This document shows positions 45,980 to 56,854 of a stretch of DNA of 64,000 nucleotides, piece after piece. Origin of the DNA: Zygnema cylindricum (lineage: Eukaryota > Streptophyta > Zygnematophyceae > Zygnematales > Zygnemataceae); the NCBI GenBank assembly GCA_037447655.1, contig JBBHKE010003230.1, positions 145,332 through 209,331 on the forward strand, written 5' to 3'. The position numbers and the translations under genes were made by a program. The notes below the pieces were generated by a model. That model was not told the DNA's origin, ran no database searches, and saw only the letters and a list, made by a program, of their open reading frames with translations. Numbering within the stretch: position 1 is the stretch's first letter; each line of letters starts with the position of its first letter.

Positions 45980-47821
45980 AGAAAGTAGACCAATCCACAA
46001 ATCCATTCGAACCTCCATTTGTACCACCACAATATTTCTGGTAATAATCTACGCACGAACCGTCGCGTGCGCACAAAATGTGGCGTAAGTACGAAACTAA
46101 CATTTCAAAAACAACATCTTCTTCCCACCTTCCGTCACGTAAGGACAAGCCACATTGAATCATTGCTTTTCTTGCATAACTCATCCCGTTTTTGTCCCTC
46201 ATCGCATTAACCTCTCCGATTGAGTCCCTTGCCAATTTTAGAAAAAAATGCTTTACCGGGTCCAATCAATTTCCCGGACCATCCACGGCTCGAAGGTTTA
46301 GCCCATTGACCGTTCTCAATTCTTTTCGCCTTCCAACTGTCCCAAATGCGATTCACACGTCCTTGATTTAGAAATCATGAAATAATATGCCGATTGAACA
46401 AGATGCGTTGCATTAGGTGGAAAATAGTGTAACATGGTATTTTTGGCCTCTAGAACTCGCTCCAACTCGTCAAACGTGTTTTGACCACCGCAGTTGTCCA
46501 GAAAGAGAATTATTTGACGTCCATCTCGATCCCCTTGGTAAGACCTTGCCTCTTCGATCCATTGTGGGAACAACGTTTTATCATTCCAACCCTTTGGACC
46601 GGTTCAGTAATAAACACCTCCAAAGATATATAATAGAAAAAAAAAAGAAAAAAAAAACATTTTGTATTGCTTGCTTACATTTGCATTAGATGGAAAGCAA
46701 GCTACGTGTACCATAGGTAGCTTTTAATAAGAGTTATTGTTTGAGATAAGAGAAGTTATAGAGTTAAAGAACAAACATTTCCTTATTTTGTAGTTGGAAA
46801 AGGGGGGAGGAGGTATGAGAGGACAAGGTAGAGAGATATAGATAAAAATCTGAAACACAAAACTTGGATGGAGAGAAATAGAGAAACCTTCATCAAAGAA
46901 AAAAAGACATCAATAATAAAATGAAAACATTAAATGAGGAAGAAAAAACACACCCGGGACGTTGTCCGGTAAACCTTGTATCGGGTAATTTCTGCCACAA
47001 TTTGCAAAAATTATCATCGGGTTCTCGATACGAGCGTTCACCCCTCCACTGATTTGCACCATGAGAGTCATGGATTCACCTCCTCCGGAAACATCGGCAT
47101 ATTTCACCACATCATCCCCTCGAAACCCCAAAGTCTTTCCATTATCGGTGTTGACAATCATGTGAGTTTCATCCATGTTTTCTATGAGGTCTTCGTTGAA
47201 AATTCCTGGTATACATGCGCCGCCAAACCAAAACAAACTTAGTTTTTTTTAGTTTATTCATTAAGTAGGGAATACAACCAAAAAAAAACACAATAAAAAA
47301 AATGAAACATCATTATATTATATTCGTAATGGAGAGAGACTCACCGGATTCAAAACCCCCCCCCTTGAACGCCCATGTGGAAGGCTACGGTAGGCTCAAT
47401 GTATTCCTCTTTCTCGGGACTACATTGTAGTTTCCCCTTTTGCGCACGCACAACGATGTTGTGTTTCTCTTGACACCTTTGCACCCACCTTTTATTGATG
47501 ATTGGATGTATTTCGGACCCGTCATTGTTGAACCATTCCGGGTCGTACTCCTTCCTCCTTTCTCTTATTATGTCTCTAGCAATGTCCGCGAGAATTGAGG
47601 TGGACATCTTCATACCCGCTTTCTTTAAACGTTCAAAATCCGAAAGCAACTCCTCGTATATAACTGTCACCCAAGCAACCTCCCTCCTTCCTCGTCCCGG
47701 CAAAGCCTTGGTAACCGCCACCGATCTTGTCCCAAAACTAGAAGTAGAGAGCGTCCGGCTTGTCTCTCGTATTCCGTCAAGCGTGGACCTCCTCACTACC
47801 CACCATCGCTTGGCCTTTTGA
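45980..47821 (-). pseudogene. Pogo/Tigger-like DDE transposase, decayed, with introns
   Basis: Minus strand. The N-terminal part (47350-47796) has an HTH-like end (RWVQRCQEKHNIVVRAQKG). After a likely intron (GTGAGT near 47343 to AAG near 47238) comes the first catalytic region FNEDLIENMDETHMIVNTDN (46910-47236). After a second gap, FLDNCGGQNTF holds the second aspartate and HYFPPNATHLVQ the typical third-block lead (46316-46573). There the family D is replaced (SAYYFMI), and frameshifts and stops follow. The C-terminal tail is open at 45990-46265. Catalytically dead. It lies between the C9 gag frame and the C9 3' LTR. Confidence 0.75.
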
Positions 47822-48323
47822 TACCCTGTAAATAATAAACAATGTCAACATAATTAATGAGTTTATTTAATTGAAAGTCGTATGACAAATTGAAACGACT
47901 CTAAAAAGTAACGACAATATTCAGCAACGAAAAGTTGCTGTCGCAGATTCAACGACGACAGAAACTCGTCGTTATATCTGCAAAGTTATTTTTTTTTTAT
48001 AAGCACCGTTGATACGTAGTCAGCTGCCGACCACCGATGAGAAATCCTCACTTCATCGACGAACCATCGACGACCCTGTCTCGTCGTTAAGCCGGGAAAG
48101 AGGATTATCAAACACAATGCCGACATCAACAAAACCAAATGCATGATTTAAAGTCGATTTTACATGCATTCAGTGGAAAAAAGTGAGAGAAATATTAAAT
48201 TCACTCTTGTATGATAAATAACAAAAACAACAAAACATTGTGGTACCCAATGTAGGCAGAGGGCTAAATCGGGATACCTCTCTTTCGAATAAAGGCCATA
48301 AAATCGACCCTCGTCATCTCCCA
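47822..48323. other. Noncoding spacer in the antisense block
   Basis: No coding frame found. At about 47930-48090 several CGACGA/TCGTCG words form inverted pairs (ACGACGACAG...CTCGTCGTT). Similar words recur at 55190-55350, which suggests terminal or noncoding parts of one DNA-transposon family. Confidence 0.4.
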
Positions 48324-49507
48324 TCAACGTCGCCTAATGCTAGCAAGCTCTCGAGTTAGATTATTAATTAGGAGACGAACTGCTATCATCGCTATTTTTT
48401 GAGCCTCCGAACGACGATTGAGATTTTGAACTTCATTCCTCAATTGTTCTACTTCATGTGGTGGAGGGGGCTCATCGATATGTGGGACCCTCGGAATTTC
48501 CCAAAGATACGTACGCCTCACTTGCACATTTCGGAAGCGTTGTAAAACAGCACTTCGAGCATCTAAAAATTCGTTTGGCTCCGGAGTACGAATTGCACGC
48601 CGTAGAATGGTAAATAACCGTAGGCGTCAAGGGTGATAATTTCGGATTAATTAGGGACATCTATTTCAAGTCCAATTGGTCGACGTAGAATCCATGCGTA
48701 ACGTTCATCATTAGGTTGAAAATGCCTAATGTATGGGAAATTTGACGCATGGTTGTATGATGCGATGTACAACCATGTTGGGTGGGCAGCCTCATCCGGA
48801 GGGATGTCGAGAATTTACGGGACAGAGTTCAACCACCGTTCAATAGGCCGAGCCTCCCCATAACGCCAATAGTCCAACCAATCCTCGACCTGGATGTAAT
48901 AGGCAGCCGTTGGTTTGAAGCCATCCATGGCCTCATCTCCGACTAGAGGCGGGAAAAACCAATCGGGTTCTTCCTCTTGAATTGCCACATCACGCTCGGC
49001 CAAAATTTGAGGTCCTTGTACTGCCACAAGAGCTCTATCACGATTCGATGATGGTGGAAAAGCGACAACAACGTCTTCGTCTATATATTTTTCCTCCATG
49101 CGTCTCTCGGAGCTCTCCAAAGATTGCCGGTTCGAGGTTGAGGGATCGTCGTCTTATTTCGTCACCAGAATGTCTGACGATTCGGTTTTTGTCGGTACTT
49201 CCTTCTCTTCCGTAGGCTCTTCCCCTTCCTCTATAGGCTCGTGCGACGCGGTTCCCGAGTGTTCGTATTCTTCGACTACTTCCTTACCCCTTTTATCTTC
49301 ACGGACACCTTCTTCGTCCGCTCTAATCCCTTCATCCGGTAACTCCCCCTCCGGCACACTTCCCCTTACTAACCTTTCCGTACCCGTTCCTCCCCTCACC
49401 ACCGCCTCTGTTTCCTCCATCTCAGTTATTTCAACACCCGATTCCTCCCCCTCCCTCAAAACCAACTCCATTCGAGCCCTTTCCCTACCACTCATTTCTT
49501 GTTCCAC
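48324..49507 (-). pseudogene. Unrecognised acidic protein with tryptophan-rich domain (decayed)
   Basis: Minus-strand frame from 49507, two bases from the C9 3' LTR. An acidic Glu/Gly-rich N terminus (49154-49507) continues in the same frame through a TAA at 49154, reaching PDWFFPPL, EDWLDYWRY, ARPIERWLNSVP (48815-48980), another TAA and AAHPTWLYIASY. After a frameshift a coiled-coil-like tail (EVEQLRNEVQNLNRR; 48324-48527) ends in RRR. The central part aligns without gaps over about 20 residues to the gypsy extra ORF. Function unknown. It could belong with the transposase as a second transposon gene or derive from another gypsy element. Confidence 0.55.
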
Positions 49508-49508
49508 C

Positions 49509-50602
49509 TGTTGAAATTTATGTATTTTCTAGGTCTGTGTTGGAAAAATAAATAGAGTGTTGAAAAGAGGTGACTAATAGTTCACTTCTATATTTTAGTT
49601 AGAATGTAAAGAGAGAGTAAGAGAGGACCAAAGGCACGCCATGGTTGCCGCATCATCTAGAAGGAGGAAGAATGAATTAGAAAGTATTTTACTAGTTTTA
49701 GCAAAATACTGCCGCCGGCCGGGTTTGAACCGGGGTCTGTAGGCTACTAAATAGACCAACGCCTTATCCATTAAGTTACTTACGAAAAGATACACGTGAC
49801 GGGTTTCATAAATATATAAACAATAACGAAACAGCTAATTAACAGCAGACTAACCAAAATGAGCAATTTCTGCATGTACGCGAATCTGAACCGTGTAAAA
49901 TATGTTTTGATCGGACGGCCGGCATTATAGCCGCCACGCGAAGTGGGCTTTTTGGCGGCATACGGATATAGCGTCACGCGGTGCCACGTGGCGCCACATT
50001 ATTTGATACCGGAGAAGATGGGAGGAGGAACCATGGCTTCCGATATGACAGGTGTCACCTTGTAGACCTTGTCGTACAATGGTTGTACAATAAGTACATC
50101 GCCCATTGTACCTTCTTGTACTTTATAGTGTTCCTATTGGACTAGGGTTTAATAGTAGGTAGTCGTGAGTAGGCAGACCGAGACTTAGTAATATTTAGGT
50201 ACCTCTCTCTCTAAGAGAGCTTGTAACTATAAAGGTCATCTTTGACCAGCCATAACTTAATGCTCGCGTGAGCAAATTCACTGATTCTTTTTGCTGCGGA
50301 CTCAGGGGAGTCTAAGCTACACAAGGGTGTAGTCGGTCAGAGTCTTTGCGTGCCAGGGTGGCACTTATTCAGTGGGAAAGTCAAAGTGGGGAATATTGTC
50401 CAAAACACATATTGAAGCTTTGCATTTTGTGGTGGAACTGAGCACACAGAAGGTCTTCTCTTCACAGGGGTGAAGGTATATTGGAGTTCTTGTTGTCAAG
50501 GGATCATTTATTTGGGTTTATATCAACTTGGAGTCGGCACTATCTAGATTAGCTTCTTTTGGATCTGCGAATTCTGTGGGCAATGGAGCCCATAGAATTT
50601 CA
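49509..50602 (+). repeat. C9 3' LTR
   Basis: Same length as the 5' copy; differences seen at about 49746, 49799, 49843, 50223, 50250 and 50267. It ends GAATTTCA and is followed at once by gypsy integrase sequence. No polypurine tract precedes it; the upstream 30 bases are pyrimidine-rich. Confidence 0.92.
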
Positions 50603-51080
50603 CGCGCCCATTCACAGTTCTCTCCCGTGTGGGCGAAGTGGCTTATAAGTTGGATATTCCGAAAGACGGGTATATCCATAATGTCTTCTATGTTTCACTA
50701 CTTAAACCATTCCGCGACCCTGTTTCGATGTTTCCTAATCGACGACGGAATACTCCTTTACCACCCGTTCGCGGTACCTCGAAGAGTATGAGGTGGAAGA
50801 GATCCTTCAGTCGCGCCGCTCTAAGAATTCCACTTCCAGCCAATATTTGGTGCGTTGGAAGGGCTACGGTGCTTAGGATGACTCTTGGGTGGACGAGGAA
50901 GATCTGCATTCCCCAGAGTTGCTGCGGCGGTTTCAGCAGAGTGAGGACACTCAGCTTCGCCGAAGGGGCAATCGCAGCGCCCGCAATAAACGAACGAATC
51001 GCAATGTCGCAACCATCGCAATTATATTGGGGACGCGGCAAAGAACGCAGCGGCGATGTTACCGCACCGCAGAGCTATAG
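50603..51080 (+). pseudogene. Gypsy integrase C terminus and chromodomain
   Basis: RPFTVLSRVGEVAYKLDIP and FYVSLLKPF form the integrase GPF/Y-type end. After a frameshift, EEYEVEEILQSRRSK...QYLVRWKGYG and DDSWVDEEDLHSPELLRRF form a chromodomain, with one in-frame TAG (50874-50876) at the place of the usual PEE. In the family the chromodomain steers integration to marked chromatin. Confidence 0.88.
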
Positions 51081-52612
51081 CACCGCAACCACCGCAGCAC
51101 AACATGGTCGCGGTGCCGTCAGAGGAACGCAGCACCACCGCTACGCTGACAGGAAAGCGCAACGGCGCAATTGTGTTTCACCACGTTGGTAACAAGGAAC
51201 CCTTGGTTTCGCCGCAACAGCGCAGTCTTATCAATGTTGGACGCTTCGATACCCCCGCACGCTGCGACGCTTCGCAGAATCCAAAAGTGAAACCCTCAAC
51301 CCTTGTTGATAAAGCCGCCATCCGCCCTCGCGACCAACTGAGTCTCAGCAGCTTAGAGATTGCTTCTCTCCGCGCGGTCAGTTTGCCTTCACTTCTGGAA
51401 CTACCGGAATTGTCCTGTACAACAATGTCTATGGAGTTGTCGTCCTCTCCACCACCGAAAAGGAGGAGGCTTGTACGAGTGGGGCAAGGAGATGTGACCC
51501 GTCCCGAGAGATTGTTAATGGCGGCTGAGGCCATGGTAGAGGCAGACCGGAGAAGAGAGGTATAAGCGGAGCCGCAACCAGAAGAAACCGCCAGTAGCGA
51601 GGCAGGGCCGGCAGAAACCAGTGCAGGGGAGGGGTAGGAAAACTCACAGGACCCCGAATACACCCCAACCCGAGAAGGGGATCAGGAATATGAGGAGGAT
51701 CATGAGCTCTCGGAGGCGGAGGAACCAGAACGAGAACCAACGCCTCCGCCAACTGAGGAGCGCACTTCAGATCTGGAGGTGATGAGAGACCCTCACAAGG
51801 AGAGTACCGCAGACGAGCAGTCCTCCGAAAGCGCGGAAAAGAAAGCGGAAGCACAATACCGTAGTGGAGACGAGGTGTTTCTCCTTCGAGAAAACCAAAG
51901 GGAGACGGCTGAGGAGAGTGAACAGGGAGTTGAAATTCCCGATTACCTCTTCCCACTCCTTGCCGACACACAGCATCCGGATCTCGCCTTCAACATCACG
52001 AAGCGCTTGTATTGGGATCCCAAGGAGTGGCCCGAGGAGTGGCGTACGAGAAAACCTGGGGACCCTATCTTTATCCTCGCCAGCGTACCGTCACACCCGG
52101 CTTGGAATTTTTTGAGAACAAAGGACCTCGGGAACAACCACTAGGGTTATGTGCAGCTGAACCCCCATGTCCTATCGTTTGTGGAAGTAGTTGAGGATAA
52201 CTACTGGTACATGGTGGATGTTCCCGAGTTACTCCGCCGTAATCACCCGTGGGATGTTCGCCTCTATGACATCATTGCTCGGGCAGAGGTCACCCCCGAA
52301 GTACGCGCACTCAAGCTGGCCAGAAAGAACTCTCAGCAGCGGGCCCGAGTTGCCAGGAAACATGCGTCCTTCAAGCTAAGGAAGGTTCCTAGGTGGGAAC
52401 CGGCTGAAGAGGAGGCGGAAGAGGCACAACAACTTGCAGAACCCGAATCGCCCCAAATTCTGGCACCTGAGGAGCCTGCACCGGCGGCCATTCCGCCGCA
52501 ACGCGAGGGTCTCGAGGCTGTTCCGGAAGAGGGGGAGAATCAAGTGCGGGAGCGAATCATTCGGAGACGTTTGGCAGCGGCAGACCATCATATCGCGTTG
52601 CTGAAGACCTGA
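51056..52612 (+). pseudogene. Gypsy extra ORF with tryptophan-rich domain
   Basis: One reading frame of about 518 codons, broken only by TAA 51563, TAG 51635 and TAG 52142, overlapping the end of the chromodomain frame. The first third is basic/Ser-rich with KRRRLVRVG. The middle is acidic. The next part holds IPDYLFPLLAD, EWPEEWRTR, DPIFILASVPSHPAW and YWYMVDVPELL; the end is Glu-rich and coiled-coil-like (ERIIRRRLAAADHH). No signal peptide or membrane segment, so not env-like. Position after integrase fits an accessory ORF. The domain is not one I recognise, but it matches the antisense ORF at 48815-49120. Confidence 0.6.
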
Positions 52613-52754
52613 TGTGAGCAGCTCCAAAACTAACTCGACACCCTGCGACAAGAATTCGAGGAGTACCCCGAAGAGACGTACGGTATACTCCGGCAGTTGC
52701 AGTTTCCCTGAGACAGAAGGTTCAGCGCGACGCTGAAGCCCTAGTGGGAGGCAC

Positions 52755-53264
52755 TGTAACAGGGTTACAGAGTTGGGTACTTAGTAGTTAGCAACTAGGC
52801 TGCTATGGTTGCGATGTCAGAGCAACGCAGCTGCGATTCCAAACCAGCCCAACATAGCAGTATAGCAATTTGGCAGCATAGTTACTTAGTGGCGTAGCAG
52901 CATAGCAGCGCAGCTCAGCAACGCAGCTTAGCACTATAGCAACGCCGCGGAATGTAGATAGAACGGTATTGTTCTAGAAGATATTTCGGGGATTTGTCTC
53001 GGTTGACCGTGAAGGTCTATGTGTACAGTTGTACAGTACTAGGTTGACTACCAGCTAGCTAGTTTAAATAGTCAAGTAGGCTTAGTGGATAGGAGACTCT
53101 TCGAATAGACCTACGCAGCGAGCGCAACCTTGTACTCTCTTCCAAGTAATAAAGCGCAACTTTGTCTATCGGTGCTGTGTGCTCCTACTGTTGCTACGGG
53201 AAGATCCTTGGTGTTTTCCGCTGTGCATTGTGGCGTGCTGTGGCGCGCTATTGTCCCTTTTACA
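52755..53264 (+). repeat. Gypsy 3' LTR
   Basis: TGTAACAGGGTTACAG...CCCTTTTACA, 510 bp, with its start preceded by a purine tract. AATAAA at 53148-53153. The interior is rich in AACGCAGC/AGCATAGCAGC words (52800-52950). The right flank CCCTC could be one half of a target duplication. Confidence 0.75.
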
Positions 53265-54092
53265 CCCTCCCCTCGATAATTTCCAGCCTGTTTTCTGGAA
53301 TCATTGTTTCTCCAATCGGTCCCAGCTGCCAAAGCTTGCCCACTCTTTCCTCCCCTTCGCATCTCAATTGTATTCTCCCGAACGAGAGTCATCCCTACCA
53401 CTGAATTCCAAATCCACATTGAGTCCGACAAGACCTACACACGGTTGACTATATTCTTGAACTCATTGGGTAACTTCATCAGTAAACAGTTAACCTTTTC
53501 CTTTTCACTAAATACTTTTCTATCAATGTCTAGTTCCATGAAAAGTGTGGCAAGCTCATTGGAAAAATCCAACATCTTCCCTCCTTTGTATATATACTCC
53601 TTAGATTTCTGATCTGCCAACTGTTGTTGTTGAATCGTACCACTTCGGTACATCTCTATGAGAGCCACCCAAAGATTGGATGCCCTCTCTACCTGAATAT
53701 GGGGAGATGCAAGCCCTTGAGTAAGATGGCGGAGGATGAAGTTCTTAGCTGCCATATTGTTGTAGTCCTAAGTATCGATATCATTCTCTTCGTTTCTCGG
53801 ATTAAGTGACATGAATGCCGAACCGGTTGCTATTGGTGTGAATATCTCCTTCTCCTTTCCTTTGTCTACCACCTCTCCTTCCTTTGTCTCCTCCGTTGAA
53901 GATGGATCTGCATCCCTAGTGAATCTGCCTCCTGTAAACCCTGGAGGTATCCTAAGACTGGATAGACGCCTCACCCGTCGACTCACTATTTCCCAAAACC
54001 GTTTCTCACATAGAGCTCCTATCATCATACTTTCCCAGTATATGAAGCCAGCTCCATTAAATATGGGCACCCTAGATGGTGGGCCCATAACC
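53265..54092 (-). pseudogene. C10 gag (truncated)
   Basis: Minus-strand gag from MEVSELEVMGPPSRVPIFNG (start inside U5/primer site, 54112) through ATGSAFMSLNPRNEENDIDT, a stop, then MAAKNFILRHLTQGLASPH, CLLMKLPNEFKNIVNRV and WNSVVGMTLVRENTIEM. It ends at KQAGNYRGEG before the zinc knuckle, where the gypsy LTR starts. Few lesions. Confidence 0.85.
54078..54092 (-). promoter_or_regulatory. C10 primer-binding site, anticodon-arm type
   Basis: The plus strand reads GGTGGGCCCATAACC, identical to the anticodon arm of plant initiator tRNA-Met. It sits at the gag/5' LTR boundary. Confidence 0.85.
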
Positions 54093-55129
54093 TCTAACTC
54101 TGAGACCTCCATAGGACCTCAGAGTAGGCAGCTCACACGAAGCCTCTAGGATAACCCTGACCCCTTTGTGTTTCAGCAAGAATAACTGCCACCGTGGCAG
54201 ACAAAAACCTGACCACCTTTACCCATGTAAAGGCAAGACTCCCCTAAGTCGACAGCAAAAAGAATCTATGAATTTTCACCCCTGAGCAGTAAGTTATAAA
54301 GGGTCAAAGTTGACCTTTTTGTACAGCAGCTCTTTGGGAGAGAAGGTCCAGTCTATCAAATTTTTCTAAGACCTATCTTTCTCTAAAACTCTATTTATTG
54401 AAGTTTGGCACAAATCATAATAGTGTATCGTACATAAAGGTACACGTACCGTTGTACTTTATGTACGGCCATTGTACGACATGGCCAAAAGTCGACACAT
54501 GTCATTTTTGGATTCGTTGCTGGAATCCCTGGAGATGTCGTAATCCAATGTGATTGTGCCACGTGGCGATTGATGTGACGTCGACCGCAAACCGCCAAAA
54601 ACCTATTGCGTGATCTGGGCATGCTTCGTGGTCGTCCGATCAAGCCGGATTACAATTGTGGCCGTCATAAATACTTGCGCAATATTTGTTTCGCCTTTGA
54701 AACAAAATGTGCGGTATCCGTTTCGCGTGTGTCGTACGCCGTACATTACAAATTGTATCTATGTCTAAATATCCCGTTGAATGAAGATAGCCGATGTGTA
54801 AACATTTAAATAACTATCATACACTATATCATACATCTCTGGTTTAGACTAGTTGGCTAACGCTACCGGCTACTAACTATTTTGACAGATGGTAGGTACC
54901 CGGTTCAAATTTTGGGACCCTCAAATCTGTTTGGTAAAATCTACTAACCTAATATATATCCCCGTCGGGATAGCATAGGCGGCCATGGCTCTATCTCCCT
55001 CTCCAACTTTCAGTGACTACGACAAGTGTGGGAGCTGGAGAGAGGAGTTAGAGGCAGACTACCTCTGCTTCTTTTCTACATTTTACAAAACCTAGAAAAT
55101 ACTAAAATAACCTTTAATTTCTTCAAACA
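54093..55129 (-). repeat. C10 5' LTR
   Basis: About 1,037 bp, starting near 55129 (TGTTTGAAGAAATTAAAGG, minus) and ending at the primer site. U3 hairpin and CCATGG at about 54985-55055. tRNA-like module on the plus strand at 54847-54920 with TAGTTGGCTAACGC (A-box-like) and CCCGGTTCAAATTTTGGG (B-box-like). Leader hairpins CTTTAC-CCAT-GTAAAG and TGCCA-CCG-TGGCA type. Confidence 0.82.
54847..54920 (+). other. tRNA-like module in C10 5' LTR (antisense to element)
   Basis: 74 nt, tRNA-sized. TAGTTGGCTAACGC resembles a D-arm/A-box and GGTTCAAAT a T-loop/B-box. Acceptor pairing is poor. It is opposite in strand to C10, as in every other copy. Confidence 0.6.
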
Positions 55130-55640
55130 ACAATAAGGCAATATTGACATTCAACCAAAAACCAATATGGATGTTGTGTCATCGTGGAAAATCCTTTGGC
55201 TATGAGGCAATGTCATCGCTGGAAAACCTACGGGCGACGAGAAACTGTCATCGCTGAACAACTTATAATCAAATATTCCAGTCAACTTACAATGAAATAT
55301 TCCATGTCACTGCCACAGCAGGCAGCGATGAAGCGGGCTCGTCGCTTATATCAATGACGTAAAAAACATGTTTGTGTATCAAAGCTTATAACAAAAATAC
55401 TGGCCACACGCTCTGACATCATGTTTCCCATAAGTGAATGACAAACACACGGTAACACATTGAGTGTGACGAACCATCGCCCTTACACTCATACTCATGT
55501 ATTGCAAAAACAAAAACGTGTTTCATAAAATGGTTGTATTATACATCGTTTTGGCATACATGCTTCACAATGAAGTAAAAAAAAAATGCAAAAATAATGA
55601 CATTATAGTAAGAGACACACTACGCGACGTATTACCCTTT
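55130..55640. other. Noncoding stretch with CGACGA/TCATCGCT words
   Basis: No frame of interest. GGCGACGAGAAACTGTCATCGCTG and related words at 55190-55350 resemble the spacer at 47930-48090, so this may be a remnant of the same DNA-transposon family. Ends not identified. Confidence 0.35.
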
Positions 55641-56246
55641 TAATAGTGTATAATAACTCCTTACTCCTAAATCTTTACACTCCTTACATTTTATAAACAG
55701 GTAAGACAAGCCAAAGGCAACAAAAACTATAAAACTACGTCACTCCTACACTGCTATTATATATTCTTGTTGGGCAAATCGTTCCTCCTATCTTCGAAGC
55801 TAAAGTATCCAAGTGTATGGAAATACCGAAACTGGAACAATACGAAACAAAGCTAGAAGATCTTGCACTGAATCAAACAAACCAAAAATGAAAATCACTT
55901 ACGAGAGAAACTAACAAAAATGAAGAAAAAATAGAAAAAAAAGACAAAACAAAAAAAAGACAAAATTCAGTGGAAAAGGAACACGTTAATTGACAAATGA
56001 CGCTCAAAGGACTTGAGGATGAAATTTAGGTTCCACTTTTTTATTATTATTTAGGATATCGAATAGAACAATATTACATTTAATTCCCAATGATTTAAAC
56101 TTTCAAAGTAGGATGTAATACACTTTATACAGTTTTTTTGAGTTTGGTTGCGTTGCTTTTGCATCGACAATTGAAAGTACTACAATGCCTTTGCACCATT
56201 CAACTTGGGTAAAAACTGACGTTATAGCCACAATTACAATTTCGAC
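55641..56246. other. Intergenic, no gene seen
   Basis: AT-rich, with A-rich runs at about 55900-55970. Nothing recognisable. Confidence 0.6.
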
Positions 56247-56430
56247 TTTAATTTTAGTTTCACAAACTTGGTTCCAGTTTCAGTTTTGGTTTCAATTCCA
56301 GTTTCAATTTTGATTTCAGTTGCAGTTTTACTTTTGGTATTAGTTGGCATTAGTTAGAGTTTCAATGTTTTCAGTTTCAGTTTTGATTTCGATTTCAGTT
56401 TCAGTTTCACTTTCAGTTTGGATCTCAGAG
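56247..56430. repeat. Degenerate TTTCAG hexamer array
   Basis: Many imperfect copies of CAGTTT/TTTCAG words in tandem. The Ser/Val-rich frame across it (from 56344) follows from the repeat. Confidence 0.75.
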
Positions 56431-56854
56431 ACACCAAAATTTCTCAAATACGAAATTCATCTGCCAAAGAGGGAGGAGGAGAATGAAAAAGGGAGGAGGA
56501 GGAAGATGGGAGGAAACTCTAAAATGACAAAAAAACCTCTAAAACGACTTCCACGAAGTTTCAAGCCATCTTATTTTATGGATCCACACCACTCTATAAT
56601 TAGTGTTGATTTCCTTTGTCAACTTATGGAGTTACTCTGGATATATATTTTCTTTAAAGTTGCCCTCGTATGAAAGTCACGAGGGAAAGTCCATATCAAT
56701 TTTTGTTCCAATGATTAAACATCAAATGTAATTAACTCATGTTTAGTTCGAACTCTTGTTTTGTATAAAACTGATTTTTTAGAAACTGTACTTGGAAAAC
56801 CAAAGAATTCAAAATTTAGAATAAAAAAAATAAAAAAAAAACAAAAAAAAATCA

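Larger units (their letters stand above)
42891..50602 (+). mobile_element. C9: young non-autonomous copia-derived element
   Basis: Two direct 1,094-bp LTRs (42891-43984, 49509-50602) differ at about six positions by eye. Between them lie a perfect primer site, one long gag-derived frame (to 45977) and an antisense block with a transposase relic. Integrase and complete RT are absent, so it would depend on a partner element. Flanking pentamers (AAAAC left, CGCGC right) do not match: the left flank is C8 gag, the right flank gypsy integrase, so the locus has been rearranged. Confidence 0.82.
50603..53264 (+). mobile_element. Chromodomain Ty3/gypsy element, 3' part
   Basis: Integrase C terminus, chromodomain, an extra ORF, a purine tract (CTAGTGGGAGGCAC, ending 52754) and a 510-bp 3' LTR. 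Gag, protease, RT and the integrase core are missing because the C9 LTR abuts at 50602. At its right end it interrupts C10 gag (53265), so it probably inserted there. GC content is higher than in the copia elements. Confidence 0.85.

Noticed and set aside
51178-51971. Long minus-strand ORFs in the gypsy region
   Set aside because: They oppose the accessory frame, which has matching domain architecture and position after integrase. High GC favours shadow frames.
51056-52612. Envelope-like gene of a retrovirus-type element
   Set aside because: No signal peptide, membrane segment or cleavage motif; strongly acidic and Pro-rich instead.
54847-54920. A real tRNA gene
   Set aside because: A- and B-box-like blocks and a T-arm are present, but no acceptor stem or firm anticodon arm, and it recurs in every LTR. 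Kept as tRNA-like only.
56344-56673. ORF rich in Ser and Val
   Set aside because: Starts inside the degenerate TTTCAG array; composition explains it.
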